Part shown: in pieces, positions 51,490-62,300 of the stretch | How the letters are laid out: the number at the start of each line of letters is the position of its first letter | Position numbering within the stretch: position 1 is the first letter of the stretch | From: BD2-11 sp965221785 | Lineage (GTDB): Bacteria; Gemmatimonadota; Gemmatimonadetes; Longimicrobiales; Gaopeijiaceae | Reading direction: 5' to 3' | Assembly: GCA_965221785.1 (NCBI GenBank) | Contig: CBDCSR010000002.1 | Location: 682,001-746,000 of the forward strand | Length of the DNA stretch: 64,000 nucleotides | The notes under the pieces: generated by a model | What the model was told of the DNA's origin: nothing | What the model saw: the letters and a program-made list of their open reading frames with translations, nothing else | Databases searched by the model: none | Made by a program: the position numbers and the translations under genes

Positions 51490-53736
51490 TCAGCTCCTCG
51501 AAGGCGTCACGCGCAGCCTCCTAGCGCGCGCGACCGGAGGGTGGTCCGGGATCTCGATCTCCACCTCGATTTCGTACAAGCCCGGCTTCGGCCACGGGAT
51601 GTCCAGCGTGAACCAGTCGAGAACGCGATCCTCTCCAGCGATTCCCGTGCGGATCCATGCGAGATCACCGGATGGGCTCCGCCTCGACCGGCCCTCCACA
51701 ATCGTACCATCGACGGGATCACGAATCCGCACGGCGACCGAATACGCCAACTGGCGCCCGGTGGGAAGCGCATTCAGCGAAGATCTGGACGGGTATACCT
51801 CGAAGAAGACGCTTACTGGCTCGCTCTCTCCGAAAGTCAGATCCACGGCAGGGTCATGGGACAGATCCTGGCGGTCTGCGGGATAGGCACCTGCATGGCT
51901 CACGGAACGAGCGAGCACCAGGTCGGACATTGTCACCTGATCCTCGGGATAGTCTTCTATCGCCAGCCGCCGTCGCGCAGCGCTCTTTACGCTCTCGTCC
52001 TCCGACAGCATCTCGATATTGTAAACATATTCGCTCTCCGTGAACGGTATTCTGAGCGTCACATTCCGGTTGTCGAATCCGACGAAGGCGTCGGCCGTGA
52101 GCGCGAAGATTTCGCCCTCCAATACCCGGGGCAGGACGAATACACCTGTCCGCACGGGTACGCGCCGGGGGGAAACCGTGTCCCCGGGGATCTCCGTGTA
52201 GAAGTCCGCTTCAGCCGTCGATTCCCGGCCCTTGAACCGCGCCACCTGATGCGAAAGGTCCGTGACGGCAAAGTCGTACGTCGAAGGCTCGATGGACCGC
52301 AGCTCGAATGCGTCATTGACACTGCGGGAAGACAGGCGGAGATCGGGCTGCCCCATGCGGCGCATGAACAGGAATGTCGGCCGGTTCGCCCCGTACCCCC
52401 AGAGGACGGCTGCAAGTGTATCATTGGCCGCTTGCACTGCGATGGCGAGGGAGTTCCTGACGCCCTCCGGGACGGGGGGCATCGGATCGTTGGGGCTGAG
52501 TTCCGTGATGTGCAGGGGATCCCCATAGCGGATGAGAATCCTGCCGGCATCCGATGCCGATCCGGCGACGCCCCGGAGAAGATCGGCGAACCACAGTTCT
52601 GCGAGCGTGACTCTCGTCAGGTGCTCCAGTCGTCGCTCGTTATGGTGCGTGAGAAACAGTGGATCGGAAACCTTGAGCAGAAACAGGCTCCAGGCCCTCA
52701 CTTCGCTCGGCGACCCGGAAAGGAATCTCTCCTGGTTCGCGGGAAAGACGCTCTCTGCAACATCCAGGAGCACTGCCGCGTCACGCTCGGACATTCGATC
52801 CAGCGACTCGGCGAAAAGGCTGTCGGCCCGCGTCTCCAGTCCGCCGCGCCAGGCGCTCGCGCCAAGGTAGGCCAGCGACCAGCCGCTCCGGTTGGTCGCC
52901 ACGGCATGCCTGCGAGCCACGGTATCGTATTCCTCCCATCGCGCATCCCGGGCAAGATCCCCCAGGAGCGACCTGGCCACCCCATCGAGGTGCGGGGCCA
53001 GATCGAAGGCGCGTTCCAGGAACCGCCATCGGCGCCCGATGAGGTCGGCCGGCCTGCGGACAAAGCCGCCGAACGCATCAAGGCGGTCCCAGTAGTAGGT
53101 CACGTTCCAGCAGATTACCGAAGCGTCGGCGCACCGCTCGTAGCGCGCCGCAGCGGCTCTGCCTCCGTCGACGCGAAAGGATCCGTCCATGATTCCCGTG
53201 GACAGCCGAGTTGCGAGCAGCAGCAGAAGCTCGGCCTCCAGTTCATCCGCGAGACCGGGGAATATCGGTTCGGGAGCCTCCGAGACGCGCCGACCGAACT
53301 CCCTGACCGCCCCGAAGGCGCCCGCTCTCAGCCGATCTCTCTTGAACTCCAGCACGGCGTAGGCGGCGAGCGCCTCCTGGTGCGGGAAAGGCGGCTCGGT
53401 CACAAGGTCCGCCACGAGCTTCTCCGTGACATCCAGCGCCCGGATGCTGTCGAGACTCGTCGACAGCAGCACCCGCAGTTCGGGAGAAGCCATCACGGCA
53501 CTGAGGTACGCCAGATAGCTCCTGTCCCGGGTGGACAGGCCGTAGGAGGCTGTGCCTGCGTCGCCTGCCGGCCTGTCCGGCGCCGCCGAATACCTGAGCG
53601 CCGTCGTTACCGCAGCTATCGTGTCTCCAGCGGCGTAGAACTCGCGTGACCACTCGCATGGTTCGCACTGCTGCCCCTCGGATTGCCCCGCCGCGGCAAG
53701 GCTGAACACCAGACCAGCAAGGAGAAGCAGAATCAG
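51490..53736 (-). CDS. GWxTD-like secreted protein lacking the GWxTD motif
   Basis: A 748-residue protein if translation starts at CTG 53736, which overlaps the previous gene's stop (CTGA) and gives a good signal peptide (LILLLLAGLVFSLAAAGQ). No ATG, GTG or TTG fits a signal peptide in this frame. The central part has LTRVTLAELWFADLLRGVAGSASDAGRILIRYGDP, equivalent to the 'GWxTDRGRIyI.yG.PD' of GWxTD-domain proteins, but the GW-x-TD itself is replaced by GSASDAG. The C-terminal 200 residues form a beta-sandwich region (LNALPTGRQLAYSVAVRIRD, PGLYEIEVEIEI). The N-terminal half is helical, TPR-like. Function unknown; an extracytoplasmic structural or binding role is likely. Confidence 0.65.
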   Translation of the reverse strand: MILLLLAGLVFSLAAAGQSEGQQCEPCEWSREFYAAGDTIAAVTTALRYSAAPDRPAGDAGTASYGLSTRDRSYLAYLSAVMASPELRVLLSTSLDSIRALDVTEKLVADLVTEPPFPHQEALAAYAVLEFKRDRLRAGAFGAVREFGRRVSEAPEPIFPGLADELEAELLLLLATRLSTGIMDGSFRVDGGRAAAARYERCADASVICWNVTYYWDRLDAFGGFVRRPADLIGRRWRFLERAFDLAPHLDGVARSLLGDLARDARWEEYDTVARRHAVATNRSGWSLAYLGASAWRGGLETRADSLFAESLDRMSERDAAVLLDVAESVFPANQERFLSGSPSEVRAWSLFLLKVSDPLFLTHHNERRLEHLTRVTLAELWFADLLRGVAGSASDAGRILIRYGDPLHITELSPNDPMPPVPEGVRNSLAIAVQAANDTLAAVLWGYGANRPTFLFMRRMGQPDLRLSSRSVNDAFELRSIEPSTYDFAVTDLSHQVARFKGRESTAEADFYTEIPGDTVSPRRVPVRTGVFVLPRVLEGEIFALTADAFVGFDNRNVTLRIPFTESEYVYNIEMLSEDESVKSAARRRLAIEDYPEDQVTMSDLVLARSVSHAGAYPADRQDLSHDPAVDLTFGESEPVSVFFEVYPSRSSLNALPTGRQLAYSVAVRIRDPVDGTIVEGRSRRSPSGDLAWIRTGIAGEDRVLDWFTLDIPWPKPGLYEIEVEIEIPDHPPVARARRLRVTPSRS

Positions 53737-54824
53737 CCCTCGCCCCCCTCCCCGAGGCGGCGCGCGATGCGGTCCAGCTTCGGCCCGATGGACGACATCA
53801 CGGCCGCGAACAGGACGAGCGCCCAGCCCGCCGAGAGGATGAGGTGGCCACCGACGAGCATTCTCGCGCCGACCGACACCGGGACGACGCTCGTGAAGTC
53901 CTGGCCGAGGGCGGTGAAGAACGCAAAGGACCACCAGTCGGTGATCCCGGTGCCGGCGCCGGCAAACGACCCGGGGACAAGGCGCTCCAGCGTCCCGTAG
54001 AAACCCGCGAAGACGGCGATGATCGTAATGTAGCCAACCGCAAACCCGCCGATCGGCACCCACATGACCCGCAGGTAGGCGGCGAGCTGACCGTACACTT
54101 CAAGCCGCGGACGGAGCCAGACGGCGGCGGCGCGCCCCAGAAGAAACGAGACCAGTGGAATCACCACGATCGAGAGGACGATGGTCAGGACGATCCACGC
54201 GACCGCGGCGACGCCCCTCAACCCGACGTCTTCCCGGATCACCCCGAAACCGAACAGCAGACCCAGCAGGACAGGAAGGGCAATCGCACCGAGGACCAAC
54301 AGCCGCGGAGGCCGCACGTCGTCCCATCCCTCGCGGCGCCGGCTGAGGAGGCCGATCAGCAGCGCGGTCCAGGGCACGGCCACGAGAGGGAAGACCGCCA
54401 GGAGTGGCGCCAGGTCGAAATCGCCAACGACCAGCGCGGGGATGAACCCCAGGCTCAACAGGGCGGCCAGGATGAACGTCTCCCGGATCACATCCCGATA
54501 CCCGCGGAGAGACGAGCGGCCGAGCCCATCGATCAAGCCGACCGCCAGAGGGAGCAGGGGCGGCAGGATGATGCCCCAGCCGACACTCAACGCCCCGCTC
54601 AGGAACGCCGCGACGACTCCGACCGCCGAGCCGATCAGGATACCGGTCCACGGGTGACTCCCGGATCCCCCGCGGAGACCGACGCCAACACCCACGGCAA
54701 CCGCAAACCCCGCCCCCAGCAGAACGTCGGTGTGGTCCCCCGTTATGGCGTAGCCGAAGGTCACGACTACAAGAGCGATAACGGCCGTAATCCGGACGGC
54801 CAGCCAGATCAGGCGGCGCTGCAT
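53733..54824 (-). CDS. Multi-pass membrane protein with channel-like C-terminal pore region
   Basis: A 363-residue protein from ATG 54824 (AGGGGAG upstream). About eight hydrophobic segments span residues 5-270. The last about 90 residues read DWWSFAFFTALGQDFTSVVP, then VSVGARMLVGGHLILSAGWALVLFAAVMSS. This has the layout of a two-helix (Ion_trans_2/KcsA-like) pore, where the usual filter is TVGYGD-x-x-P. Here it is ALGQDF-x-x-x-VP, so K+ selectivity is unlikely. The 3' end overlaps the start of the GWxTD-like gene. The gene is next to the S9 peptidase across 31 bp. Confidence 0.72.
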   Translation of the reverse strand: MQRRLIWLAVRITAVIALVVVTFGYAITGDHTDVLLGAGFAVAVGVGVGLRGGSGSHPWTGILIGSAVGVVAAFLSGALSVGWGIILPPLLPLAVGLIDGLGRSSLRGYRDVIRETFILAALLSLGFIPALVVGDFDLAPLLAVFPLVAVPWTALLIGLLSRRREGWDDVRPPRLLVLGAIALPVLLGLLFGFGVIREDVGLRGVAAVAWIVLTIVLSIVVIPLVSFLLGRAAAVWLRPRLEVYGQLAAYLRVMWVPIGGFAVGYITIIAVFAGFYGTLERLVPGSFAGAGTGITDWWSFAFFTALGQDFTSVVPVSVGARMLVGGHLILSAGWALVLFAAVMSSIGPKLDRIARRLGEGGEG

Positions 54825-54855
54825 TTTCTCCCCTGAAGGATGTAACCCCCGGACA

Positions 54856-57096
54856 CTACCGCTCCGGGTCCGAGACCACCGTCGGACCCTCTCCCTCCTC
54901 CAGCGTCTCCAGCACCTGGCGCCACTCGAACTTCTCGCCGATGCCGCGCACGTAATAGTCCATCCAGGCCTTCTCGCTCACGGCCTTGACCAGGCGGTTG
55001 CGCGGGTCCGGGATGCCGTGGCTGCGGCCGGGATACATGAAGAGCTCCGTCGGCACCTCCAGCTTCTTGAGCGCCATGTGCAGCTCGACCGACTGCGGGC
55101 TCGGCACGCGCGGGTCGCCCTCGACCACGTGGATCATGGTGGGCGTGACCGCGTTCGTGATGTACTTGAGCGGGGACTGGTCGAAGTAGGTGTCGAAGTC
55201 CTCGTACAGGAAGCCGTCGCCCACGTAGAACTGGCGGTTCCGCTGCACGTCGCTCTGGGCGTACATGCTGATCCAGTTCATGGTCCCGGCGCCGGAGCTG
55301 ATCGCCTTGAAGCGGTCGGTCCGGGTGAGAATCCAGTTGGACCAGTGGCCGCCCGCGCTCCATCCCAGCGCGCCCATGCGCTCGCCGTCCACGATGCCCT
55401 CGGCGATCAGATGGTCCACGCCGGTGATGATGTCCTCGTAGCCCATCGTGAAATAGTCGCCCACGATGTCGGTGCGATGCGCGTTCCCGTAGTTGCGCGA
55501 GCCGCGGTAGTTGGGCTTGAGCACGGCGTAGCCCGCGCCCGCATACACCTGCGCGTTGTAGCCGCCGTTGAAGCGGAGGACATCGGCCGACGCCGGGCCT
55601 CCGTGGATGGCGACGATCAGCGGATAGCGCGTCCCTTCCTCGTAGCCCACGGGGTAGACCAGCACGCCCCCGACCATCTTGCCGTCCGACGAGCGCCAGT
55701 TGACCTCGACTTCCTCGCCGAGGGCGATGTCGCGGATCTGCGGGTTCACGTCCACGAGCTGCGTCCACGCCGAGCGGTCGGGCACGTCGTCCACGCTCGC
55801 AACGGTGAACACGGTGGGCGGGGTCTCCGGGTCGCTGTAGCCGATGAGGATGGTGCCCGTGTCGTCGTCGCGGGACACGGAGAGCGCGGCCCGTTCCTCG
55901 GTCAGTTGCCGCACTTCCCCGCTCTCCACGTCGAGCGCGTGCAGCTGCGTGGTCACCGTCACGCCGGCGTTGAAGTAGATGGTCTCCGAGTCGCCGGACC
56001 AGAACCCGACGCTCGAGCTCTGGTCGAAGTCCGCGCCCAGCTTGCGGAAGGCGCCCCCACGGTCATCCACTTCGCGGATGTAGACGCGGTTCTCGGTCAT
56101 CGAGTAGCGCTCCATGTCGTCCGGCGCCGAGAAGGCGATCCAGCGCCCGTCGGGAGAGAAGCTCATCCCGCCCTCGCCGATCTCGTAGTTGTCGGTGAGG
56201 CGCTCGATCTCACCTGTCGCGATCTCCTTCAGATAGAGATCCGCATAGAGCCGCTGCGCGGTGATGTTGCGCTCGTAGCGCTCGGGCGAGCCGCCCGTGA
56301 TCCCGATCCAGCGGCCATCGTCGGAGAGCGTGAAGCTGTTGACGCTGTAGGACGCATCGTTGGTCTCGCGCCGCTCGGTGGCCGACGCGACGTCCACGCT
56401 CCAGAGACTCGAGAGCGGGGTGACGGCGTTGCGCACGTCGACCGTGAAGCCCATCTCACGCCGCTTCACCTCGTCCTCGTCGAAGGAGTCGGGGCGCGCG
56501 AAGTAGATGCGGCTCCCGTCCGGGGTGAAGTCCCACTGGTCGACCCCGGCCTCGCCGTCGGTGAGCTGCTCGGCTTCACCGCCCACGAGGTCGGCGGCCG
56601 GCAGCCGGTACAGCTGCTCCCGGTCGCTCTCGCCGGAGCGATACACCAGCCACTGTCCGTCCGGGCTGAACGCAAAGCCCGACACCCCGTCGGCCGCGTC
56701 GGTGACCTTGCGGGCCTCGCCGCCGTCGTGGCGCATCATGTAGAGCTGGTTCTCGTTGCCGTCCCGGTTGGACGAGAAGACGAAGAACGACCCGTCCGGG
56801 GCCCAGGCCGGGCTGGTCTCGTTCCTGTCGTCGGTGTAGGTGAGCTGCCGGCTCGACGGGACGCCTTCGCCGAGCGACACCAGGTGGATGTCGGTCTGGG
56901 ATTCCGCCGCTTCCCAGTCCGGGGTCGTGACGGTGTACAGCATCCACGCCCCGTCGGGGCTCGGGGTCCACGAGCCGGCGCGCTTCAGCTCCTGAACATC
57001 CATGAACGTGAAGGGGCGCTGCTGCGCGGCCAGCGGCGAGCCGAATGCCGCGAGGGCGGCGACGGAGACGGTGAGGGCGACGGATAGGAAGCGCAT
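54856..57096 (-). CDS. S9 (prolyl oligopeptidase/acylaminoacyl-peptidase-like) serine peptidase
   Basis: A 746-residue protein from ATG 57096. The signal peptide ends LAAQQ. The first about 450 residues form a WD40-like TolB-type propeller (TYTDDRNETSPAWAPDGSFFVFSSNRDGN, GFAFSPDGQWLVYRSGES, MSFSPDGRWIAFSAPDD). The C-terminal alpha/beta hydrolase has GALGWSAGGHWSNWILT (G-x-S-x-G-G nucleophile), HVVEGDPRVPSPQSVELHMAL (catalytic Asp) and YPGRSHGIPDP (catalytic His). It fits DPP/acylaminoacyl peptidases of family S9, acting in the periplasm on short peptides. This supports peptide use by the organism. Confidence 0.92.
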   Translation of the reverse strand: MRFLSVALTVSVAALAAFGSPLAAQQRPFTFMDVQELKRAGSWTPSPDGAWMLYTVTTPDWEAAESQTDIHLVSLGEGVPSSRQLTYTDDRNETSPAWAPDGSFFVFSSNRDGNENQLYMMRHDGGEARKVTDAADGVSGFAFSPDGQWLVYRSGESDREQLYRLPAADLVGGEAEQLTDGEAGVDQWDFTPDGSRIYFARPDSFDEDEVKRREMGFTVDVRNAVTPLSSLWSVDVASATERRETNDASYSVNSFTLSDDGRWIGITGGSPERYERNITAQRLYADLYLKEIATGEIERLTDNYEIGEGGMSFSPDGRWIAFSAPDDMERYSMTENRVYIREVDDRGGAFRKLGADFDQSSSVGFWSGDSETIYFNAGVTVTTQLHALDVESGEVRQLTEERAALSVSRDDDTGTILIGYSDPETPPTVFTVASVDDVPDRSAWTQLVDVNPQIRDIALGEEVEVNWRSSDGKMVGGVLVYPVGYEEGTRYPLIVAIHGGPASADVLRFNGGYNAQVYAGAGYAVLKPNYRGSRNYGNAHRTDIVGDYFTMGYEDIITGVDHLIAEGIVDGERMGALGWSAGGHWSNWILTRTDRFKAISSGAGTMNWISMYAQSDVQRNRQFYVGDGFLYEDFDTYFDQSPLKYITNAVTPTMIHVVEGDPRVPSPQSVELHMALKKLEVPTELFMYPGRSHGIPDPRNRLVKAVSEKAWMDYYVRGIGEKFEWRQVLETLEEGEGPTVVSDPER

Positions 57097-57229
57097 CTGA
57101 ACCTCGCGGGCGAGGGGAAACTGGAGTCTTCATCATACCAACAGAGATCGAGGTCGGCGAGGACGGAAGGGCTCTGATCGCTGTCGCGGGGGTATACCCC
57201 GTACCCTCGCTGCAAGCCAGGAGATCTCA

Positions 57230-57706
57230 ATGCCTACAGCGATCGGCACACGCGCCTTGTCCACGTTGGCCCTGACCGTGCTCGTAACCGGCTGCGGCGC
57301 ATCCCTGGGACGTCAACTGAGGGACGATATCGGGCGCGCCACGCTCCGGGACATCCAGCTGCACGTGCCCGAGGTTCTGGCCGACCACGGCTATACGATC
57401 AATCAGCGCAGGGAGACGCGCACCCGCATCTACTACGAGACCCGCTGGCTCTACCGGGCTCCGTTCGAAGACGAAGTCGAGCGGGGCGTGCAGGAAGTGC
57501 GGACGAGGTTCATCGTCCAGGGGCGAAGGGGCGGATCGGACTTCTACGACGTAGAGATCAGCGTCGAGAACGCGGTCCGGGGCATCCTCCCCAGCGGAGA
57601 CTGGTCCCCGCTCGCCACCCCCGACTTCGAAGATCACATGAGAAGCGTCTCCGACGAACTCATGATGAACATCAACGCGGGCGTGCGGATTCGCGGAGGG
57701 GCCTGA
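57230..57706 (+). CDS. Lipoprotein of unknown function
   Basis: A 158-residue protein from ATG 57230 (CCAGGAGATCTCA upstream). The lipoprotein signal ends LVTGC. The mature part is alpha/beta: RQLRDDIGRATLRDIQLHVPEVLADHGYTINQRRETRTRIYYETRWLYR, then VQEVRTRFIVQGRRG. This pattern (a helix and 'L...GY.I....' strand) is like small periplasmic lipoproteins of unknown role. No catalytic residues are visible. The stop codon at 57704-57706 abuts the stop of the convergent susD gene at 57707 with no gap. Confidence 0.7.
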   Translation: MPTAIGTRALSTLALTVLVTGCGASLGRQLRDDIGRATLRDIQLHVPEVLADHGYTINQRRETRTRIYYETRWLYRAPFEDEVERGVQEVRTRFIVQGRRGGSDFYDVEISVENAVRGILPSGDWSPLATPDFEDHMRSVSDELMMNINAGVRIRGGA

Positions 57707-59254
57707 CTACCTCAGGCTCCACCCGGCAGCCGTGCCCGGATTCCCCTCGCCACCGAACGAGTAGACCTCCAGGCTGAGCGCCTCCAGCTCCTCGGCAATC
57801 ACCGGCATGTGCAGCGGGGTCCCCATGCGGAGCGTCCCGAAGCCGCGCTGGTCGAAGTAGTCGAGCCCGCCGGACTCGAAGAGCAGTTCCATGCTCTTCT
57901 CGTACCACATCGCGAAGAGCAGGCTGCCGCACGCGCCCGTGATGGTCCGGGGCACGCAACGGTCGCCCGACACCCCGTCGACCGTGGCGGGCGGGAGCCC
58001 CGCAGCCTCACGGCTCGGGTTGATGTAGGGGAGCGCTGCCTCCGGCTGGCCCATCCTGATGTGGGCCTCCGCCATCAGGAACTCCATCTCGCGCACCGTC
58101 AGCTCGGGGATGAACCCGAAGCCCGAGTCGGCCTTGTCGCGCCACTTCCAGGCCCGGTACGGCGTGACGAACCAGATGCCGCGCTGCGCGTCTCCGAAGA
58201 GCGTGCCCGGAATCTCGACCAGGGTCCCGGAGGCGTGGGGATCCCCGGGCGCGTGGATCCGCTGATCGTCCGTCTCCACGTGGACGGGGAACCTCTCCCT
58301 CGGGCCCGCCGCCTCGTAGGCCTGCCACTGGCCGGACTGGTCCGCGGGACCGACGAAACGGACGGCGAGGTTGTGGGGCAGGTTGTAGGCGTCGTCCCAG
58401 ACGTCTCCCGGCGTCGTGTTGATGCCGTAGTCGGACGTCACTCCGTCCTGGGCGAGACTCATCACCTCCGACCAGTTCACTGCGCCGCGCTCCTCGGGCG
58501 TCCGGGCGACGGTCGTCATCAGCCGGGCCTCCCACGAGTTGATCATGCGGACCAGGTTGTCACTCGAGACGCTGGTGCCCATCCACCCCGCGGGAATCGT
58601 GAACGAGTTGGAGCCCGCGATCTGCCGGGCCGCCTGCAGGTAGCCCCTCGCGGCCTGTGCAACCTCGCCGTAGGGGCGCAGATCCGCGCTCTCCACCGCG
58701 GCCTCGGTGTCCACGGTCTCGTCGATGATGAAACCCTGGTCGAAGATGTTGGCGATGTGCGCGTGGATCAGCCCCTGCATGAGCTTCGCGAATGCGAGGG
58801 TCCGTTCCGTGTCCGCACCGCCCGCTCCGATCTGCAGGTTGCTCTCCTCGATGACCAGCACCCCGTCGCGGATCGCGGCGAGCGCCTGATTCAGCTCCAT
58901 CCAGGGGGCGCGCAGCGAACGGCCCCACTGGTAGCCGATGGCGTTCGTGAGGTTGATCCGGGGCTGCTGGTTGTTGTCGGAGGCGAAATGATTCGCCGCC
59001 GCGGACGCGATGACCTCGGAGGCGCTGCTGAGGGCCCGCACCATGGCGAGCTCGTCGCTGGCCCCGTGCACCTGGTCCCACCAGGTCGAATAGGTGCCCG
59101 CGATGAGCGACTCGATGTCCCCCGGCTCGGAGAGCGCGCGGTCACGGTCGGGCTCGTTGGGATTGACCACTTCCAGGTCGCAAGCCGAGACGGCGACCAG
59201 ACTGACGGCAGCGGCTAATGTCAGGGTCTGCAGTTTTGACGGTAGGAATCTCAC
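57707..59254 (-). CDS. RagB/SusD-family nutrient-binding outer-membrane lipoprotein
   Basis: A 515-residue protein from ATG 59254. The lipobox is AVSAC (Cys 25), followed by DLEVVNPNEPDRDRALSEPGDIESLIAGTYSTWW, the standard SusD opening. The C-terminal part has LTVREMEFLMAEAHIRMGQPEAALPYINPSREAAGLPPATVDG and WYEKSMELLFESGGLDYFDQRGFGTLRMGTPLHMPV, the RagB/SusD signature with 'YEK..EL..EG...FD.RR.G.L'. It partners the SusC encoded 73 bp upstream. Confidence 0.93.
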   Translation of the reverse strand: MRFLPSKLQTLTLAAAVSLVAVSACDLEVVNPNEPDRDRALSEPGDIESLIAGTYSTWWDQVHGASDELAMVRALSSASEVIASAAANHFASDNNQQPRINLTNAIGYQWGRSLRAPWMELNQALAAIRDGVLVIEESNLQIGAGGADTERTLAFAKLMQGLIHAHIANIFDQGFIIDETVDTEAAVESADLRPYGEVAQAARGYLQAARQIAGSNSFTIPAGWMGTSVSSDNLVRMINSWEARLMTTVARTPEERGAVNWSEVMSLAQDGVTSDYGINTTPGDVWDDAYNLPHNLAVRFVGPADQSGQWQAYEAAGPRERFPVHVETDDQRIHAPGDPHASGTLVEIPGTLFGDAQRGIWFVTPYRAWKWRDKADSGFGFIPELTVREMEFLMAEAHIRMGQPEAALPYINPSREAAGLPPATVDGVSGDRCVPRTITGACGSLLFAMWYEKSMELLFESGGLDYFDQRGFGTLRMGTPLHMPVIAEELEALSLEVYSFGGEGNPGTAAGWSLR

Positions 59255-59327
59255 CTCTCACCCTCCTGCTCTACGAGTCCGTGTGTCGAACGCGCTTCCA
59301 TGCCGGCTGTGTTGCCCGGTCGTCGCG

Positions 59328-62300
59328 TCAGAACACGAGCTCGACGTCAATTCCGATCTGCCGGTAGTTCGGGTAGAAGTACTCGTCGATTCGGCCGATG
59401 GCGGCGGAACCTCCGAACGTCGTCTTGCCCACTTCCGGATCGTGACCCTGGTATCCGGTGAAGGTGACCAGGTTGCGGCCGGCCAGGTTGACCGTGGCGC
59501 GGTCGAAGCCCACCTGCGACATGAATCCCGGGAGGCTTCCCTGGTCGAACGTGTAGCGCACCGACAGCTCCCGCAGCTTCACGAAGTCGCCGTCCTCCAC
59601 GTACCAGTCGTTCCGGTTGTTGCGGTCGTACAGGAAGGCGGCCCCGTAGTACGGAAGCGGCTTCTTGAGCTCCTCGGGCTTGCCACGCTGATCGATCGCA
59701 CCGACGCCGCTGCGGGAACCCCACTGGCGGGTCTGGTTCATGATCTGCGCCCCGAACTCGCCCTCGAAGAGGAGCGTGATCCCCATATTGCGGAACTGGA
59801 AGTCCTGCAGGAAGGAGACGTTCAGGTCCGGCTGGGACGAGCCCAGCGGGCGGGGCGTGTTGTCGAACCGGTTGTGCTTGATGGGCATGCCCCAGTCGAG
59901 GGTCGTGCCGTCGACATCCCCCGTGGTGCCCCAGAGGGACTTCGCGGCGCCATCCCGGTAGTCGTTGCCCGCGCCCACGTAGACGAGCAGGCCGTCGTCG
60001 TTGACGTCGAACTGGTTGCAGTCCATTCCCCCGGGCAGTTCGCTGCAGCTCCTCAGCCAGTTGGAGCCGTAGAACGCGCCCAGCTCCTCCCCTTCCCGCA
60101 CCATCATGCGTGCCCGCAGGTCGCGGAACTCGAACGGCGGCACGTTGAGCTCGGTGATCTCCTGGCGGGTGCGGTCGAGGTTGAGGCGAGCCGTCCAGAC
60201 CAGGTCGGGACGCTCCACGAAAGCCGCCTCGATCGAAGCCTCATACGTGGTGGACGCCACGGTGCCGGCGTTCCGCCACTGGGACTCGAAGCCCAGCGCG
60301 GAGCTGAGCGGCACCAGCAGCAACTGGTCCTTGACCTCGAGGTCGACGTAGTTGAGCTGCACGCGATACCGGTCGGCGACCATCATGTCGACCCCGTATT
60401 CCTGCTCCGTCGCCAGTTCGGGCTTGAGCGAACTGTTGCCGAGCAGCTTGGGGATGATGCGCCCGCGGTCGACCGCGTAGGTCTGATACTGGTAGGAGAA
60501 GCCGGGACGGCCACCGGCCGTGCCCCGTGAATAGCGAGGCCTGAACTCGGTGAGGAAGTCGAGCGGCCACCACTCCTCCTCCGCCATCCGCCACGCCGCG
60601 GAGACCCGGTAGTAGCTCTGCCAGCGCTCGTCCGGTCCGAACAGCGAGCTTCCGTCGCGACGGGCCAGGAGGTCGAGGATGTACTTGCTCTTCCAGGTCA
60701 GGGCGGTGATCGCGAACAGCCCCTGCGAGCGAACCGTTTCCGCGTGCGAGCGCGTGTACAGTCCGGTCGTGAGAAGCCCCATCTGCGGCACCCCTACGAC
60801 CGAGAAGGTCGAGCCTCCCGCCACGAAGTTGTCCGAGGACGTCTCCTCCGCCAGCCAGCGGAAGCGCGTCCGTGTGGTAAGGTCGCCGAAGCTGTGCTGG
60901 ATCGACGCCGTGACGTTGCCGTTGATCTCCTCCCGGACGTCCTCGAGCCGGAACATCGCCCCGTCCAGGGGAGGCCGCGGGTAGGCCCTCTTCCACGGGC
61001 TCGGCGTGATGTTGACCTCCTTCAGGTTCGTGCGGTCGTAGGACAGGTTCCCCTGGAACGACAGCCACGAGAACGGGGAGTACTGTGCGTCCAGGGCGCC
61101 CATGACGCGAAGCCGGTCACGGGTCCAGTCCTGGTTCTCCAGCTGATAGAACGGGTTGGTCCTCCTGCTGATCAGGTCGCCGATCACATGGAGGTCGCCG
61201 TCTTCGTCGCGGGAGAAGAGGTCGGTGCCGGCGCGGTAGTGATCGCTGCCGAGAAAGAGTCCGCGCCTGGCCGAGCCCCCGGAGGCGGTGGGATCGCGCG
61301 GCTCAAAGCCCACCAGATCGGTGAGGTCGCTCAGGCCCGCCCGCTCCTGCTGGAAGATCACGTCCTGCTCCCGCAGCGTGACATACGAACTCAGCGAGAA
61401 CTGGAGCTGATCGCCGATCGACTGATCGAGGTTGAGTCGAACGTTGGTCTGCTCCGCGCCATTGTGGAACTGCATGACTCCCTCGTCGCGCTGGTACGCG
61501 GCCGAGGCGCGGTACTGGGTGCTTCCCTCGTTCCCGGACGCCGATACGTACGTGTTGTAGGAGTTGCCGGACGACAGCATGTGGTCCCAGACCGAACCCC
61601 CATAGAGGTTGGGTGGGACCGGCTGGTCCTGGAACGTCGTCCACTGGTCGCGGCCGCTCCCGCCGGGCCGGCCGAAGTTGTCGTTGAGCGCGTACGACCC
61701 GGTGCTGAGCTGCTGGTTGCGGTTGTGGAGGTCGAGCTCGTTGCCGCTGCGGTCGAGGATGGCCGTGCCCGCGGCGTTCATGCGGTATTCGTGGGACTCG
61801 GTCAGCCCCATGACGTACTCGATGTCGTTGAACTGGTACTGGCTGCGGATCGTGAACTCGTGGGTGCCTTCCCGCAGCGAGGCGCCCCGGCGGGTGGTCA
61901 CCTCCATGACTCCGGCCTGCGCCCGCGAGCCGTACAGCGAAGCCGCGGCGGCCCCTCTGACGATTTCGATGTTCTCGATGTCGTTCGGGTCGATGTCCGC
62001 CAGGGACCCGGTCGAGATCACACCGTCGACGATCAGCAGCGGGGCCTGGCTCTGCATGATGCTGGTGGGGCCCCGGAACTGGATGGAGGGCTCGTCGCCG
62101 GGCTGGCCGGTGCCCTGGATCACGCGGGTTCCCGCCGTGCGACCCTGGAGCAGACTCGCCACGTTGAGCGCCGAAGCGATCTGCGCGTCCTCGACCTGCA
62201 CCTGGTCCACGGTGAAGGCCAGCTCGGTCTCGGGGGTGGCGCCCGCAACGCCGGTCACGACCACGGCGTCCATCGCCAGCACCCGCGACTCCAGCAGGAA

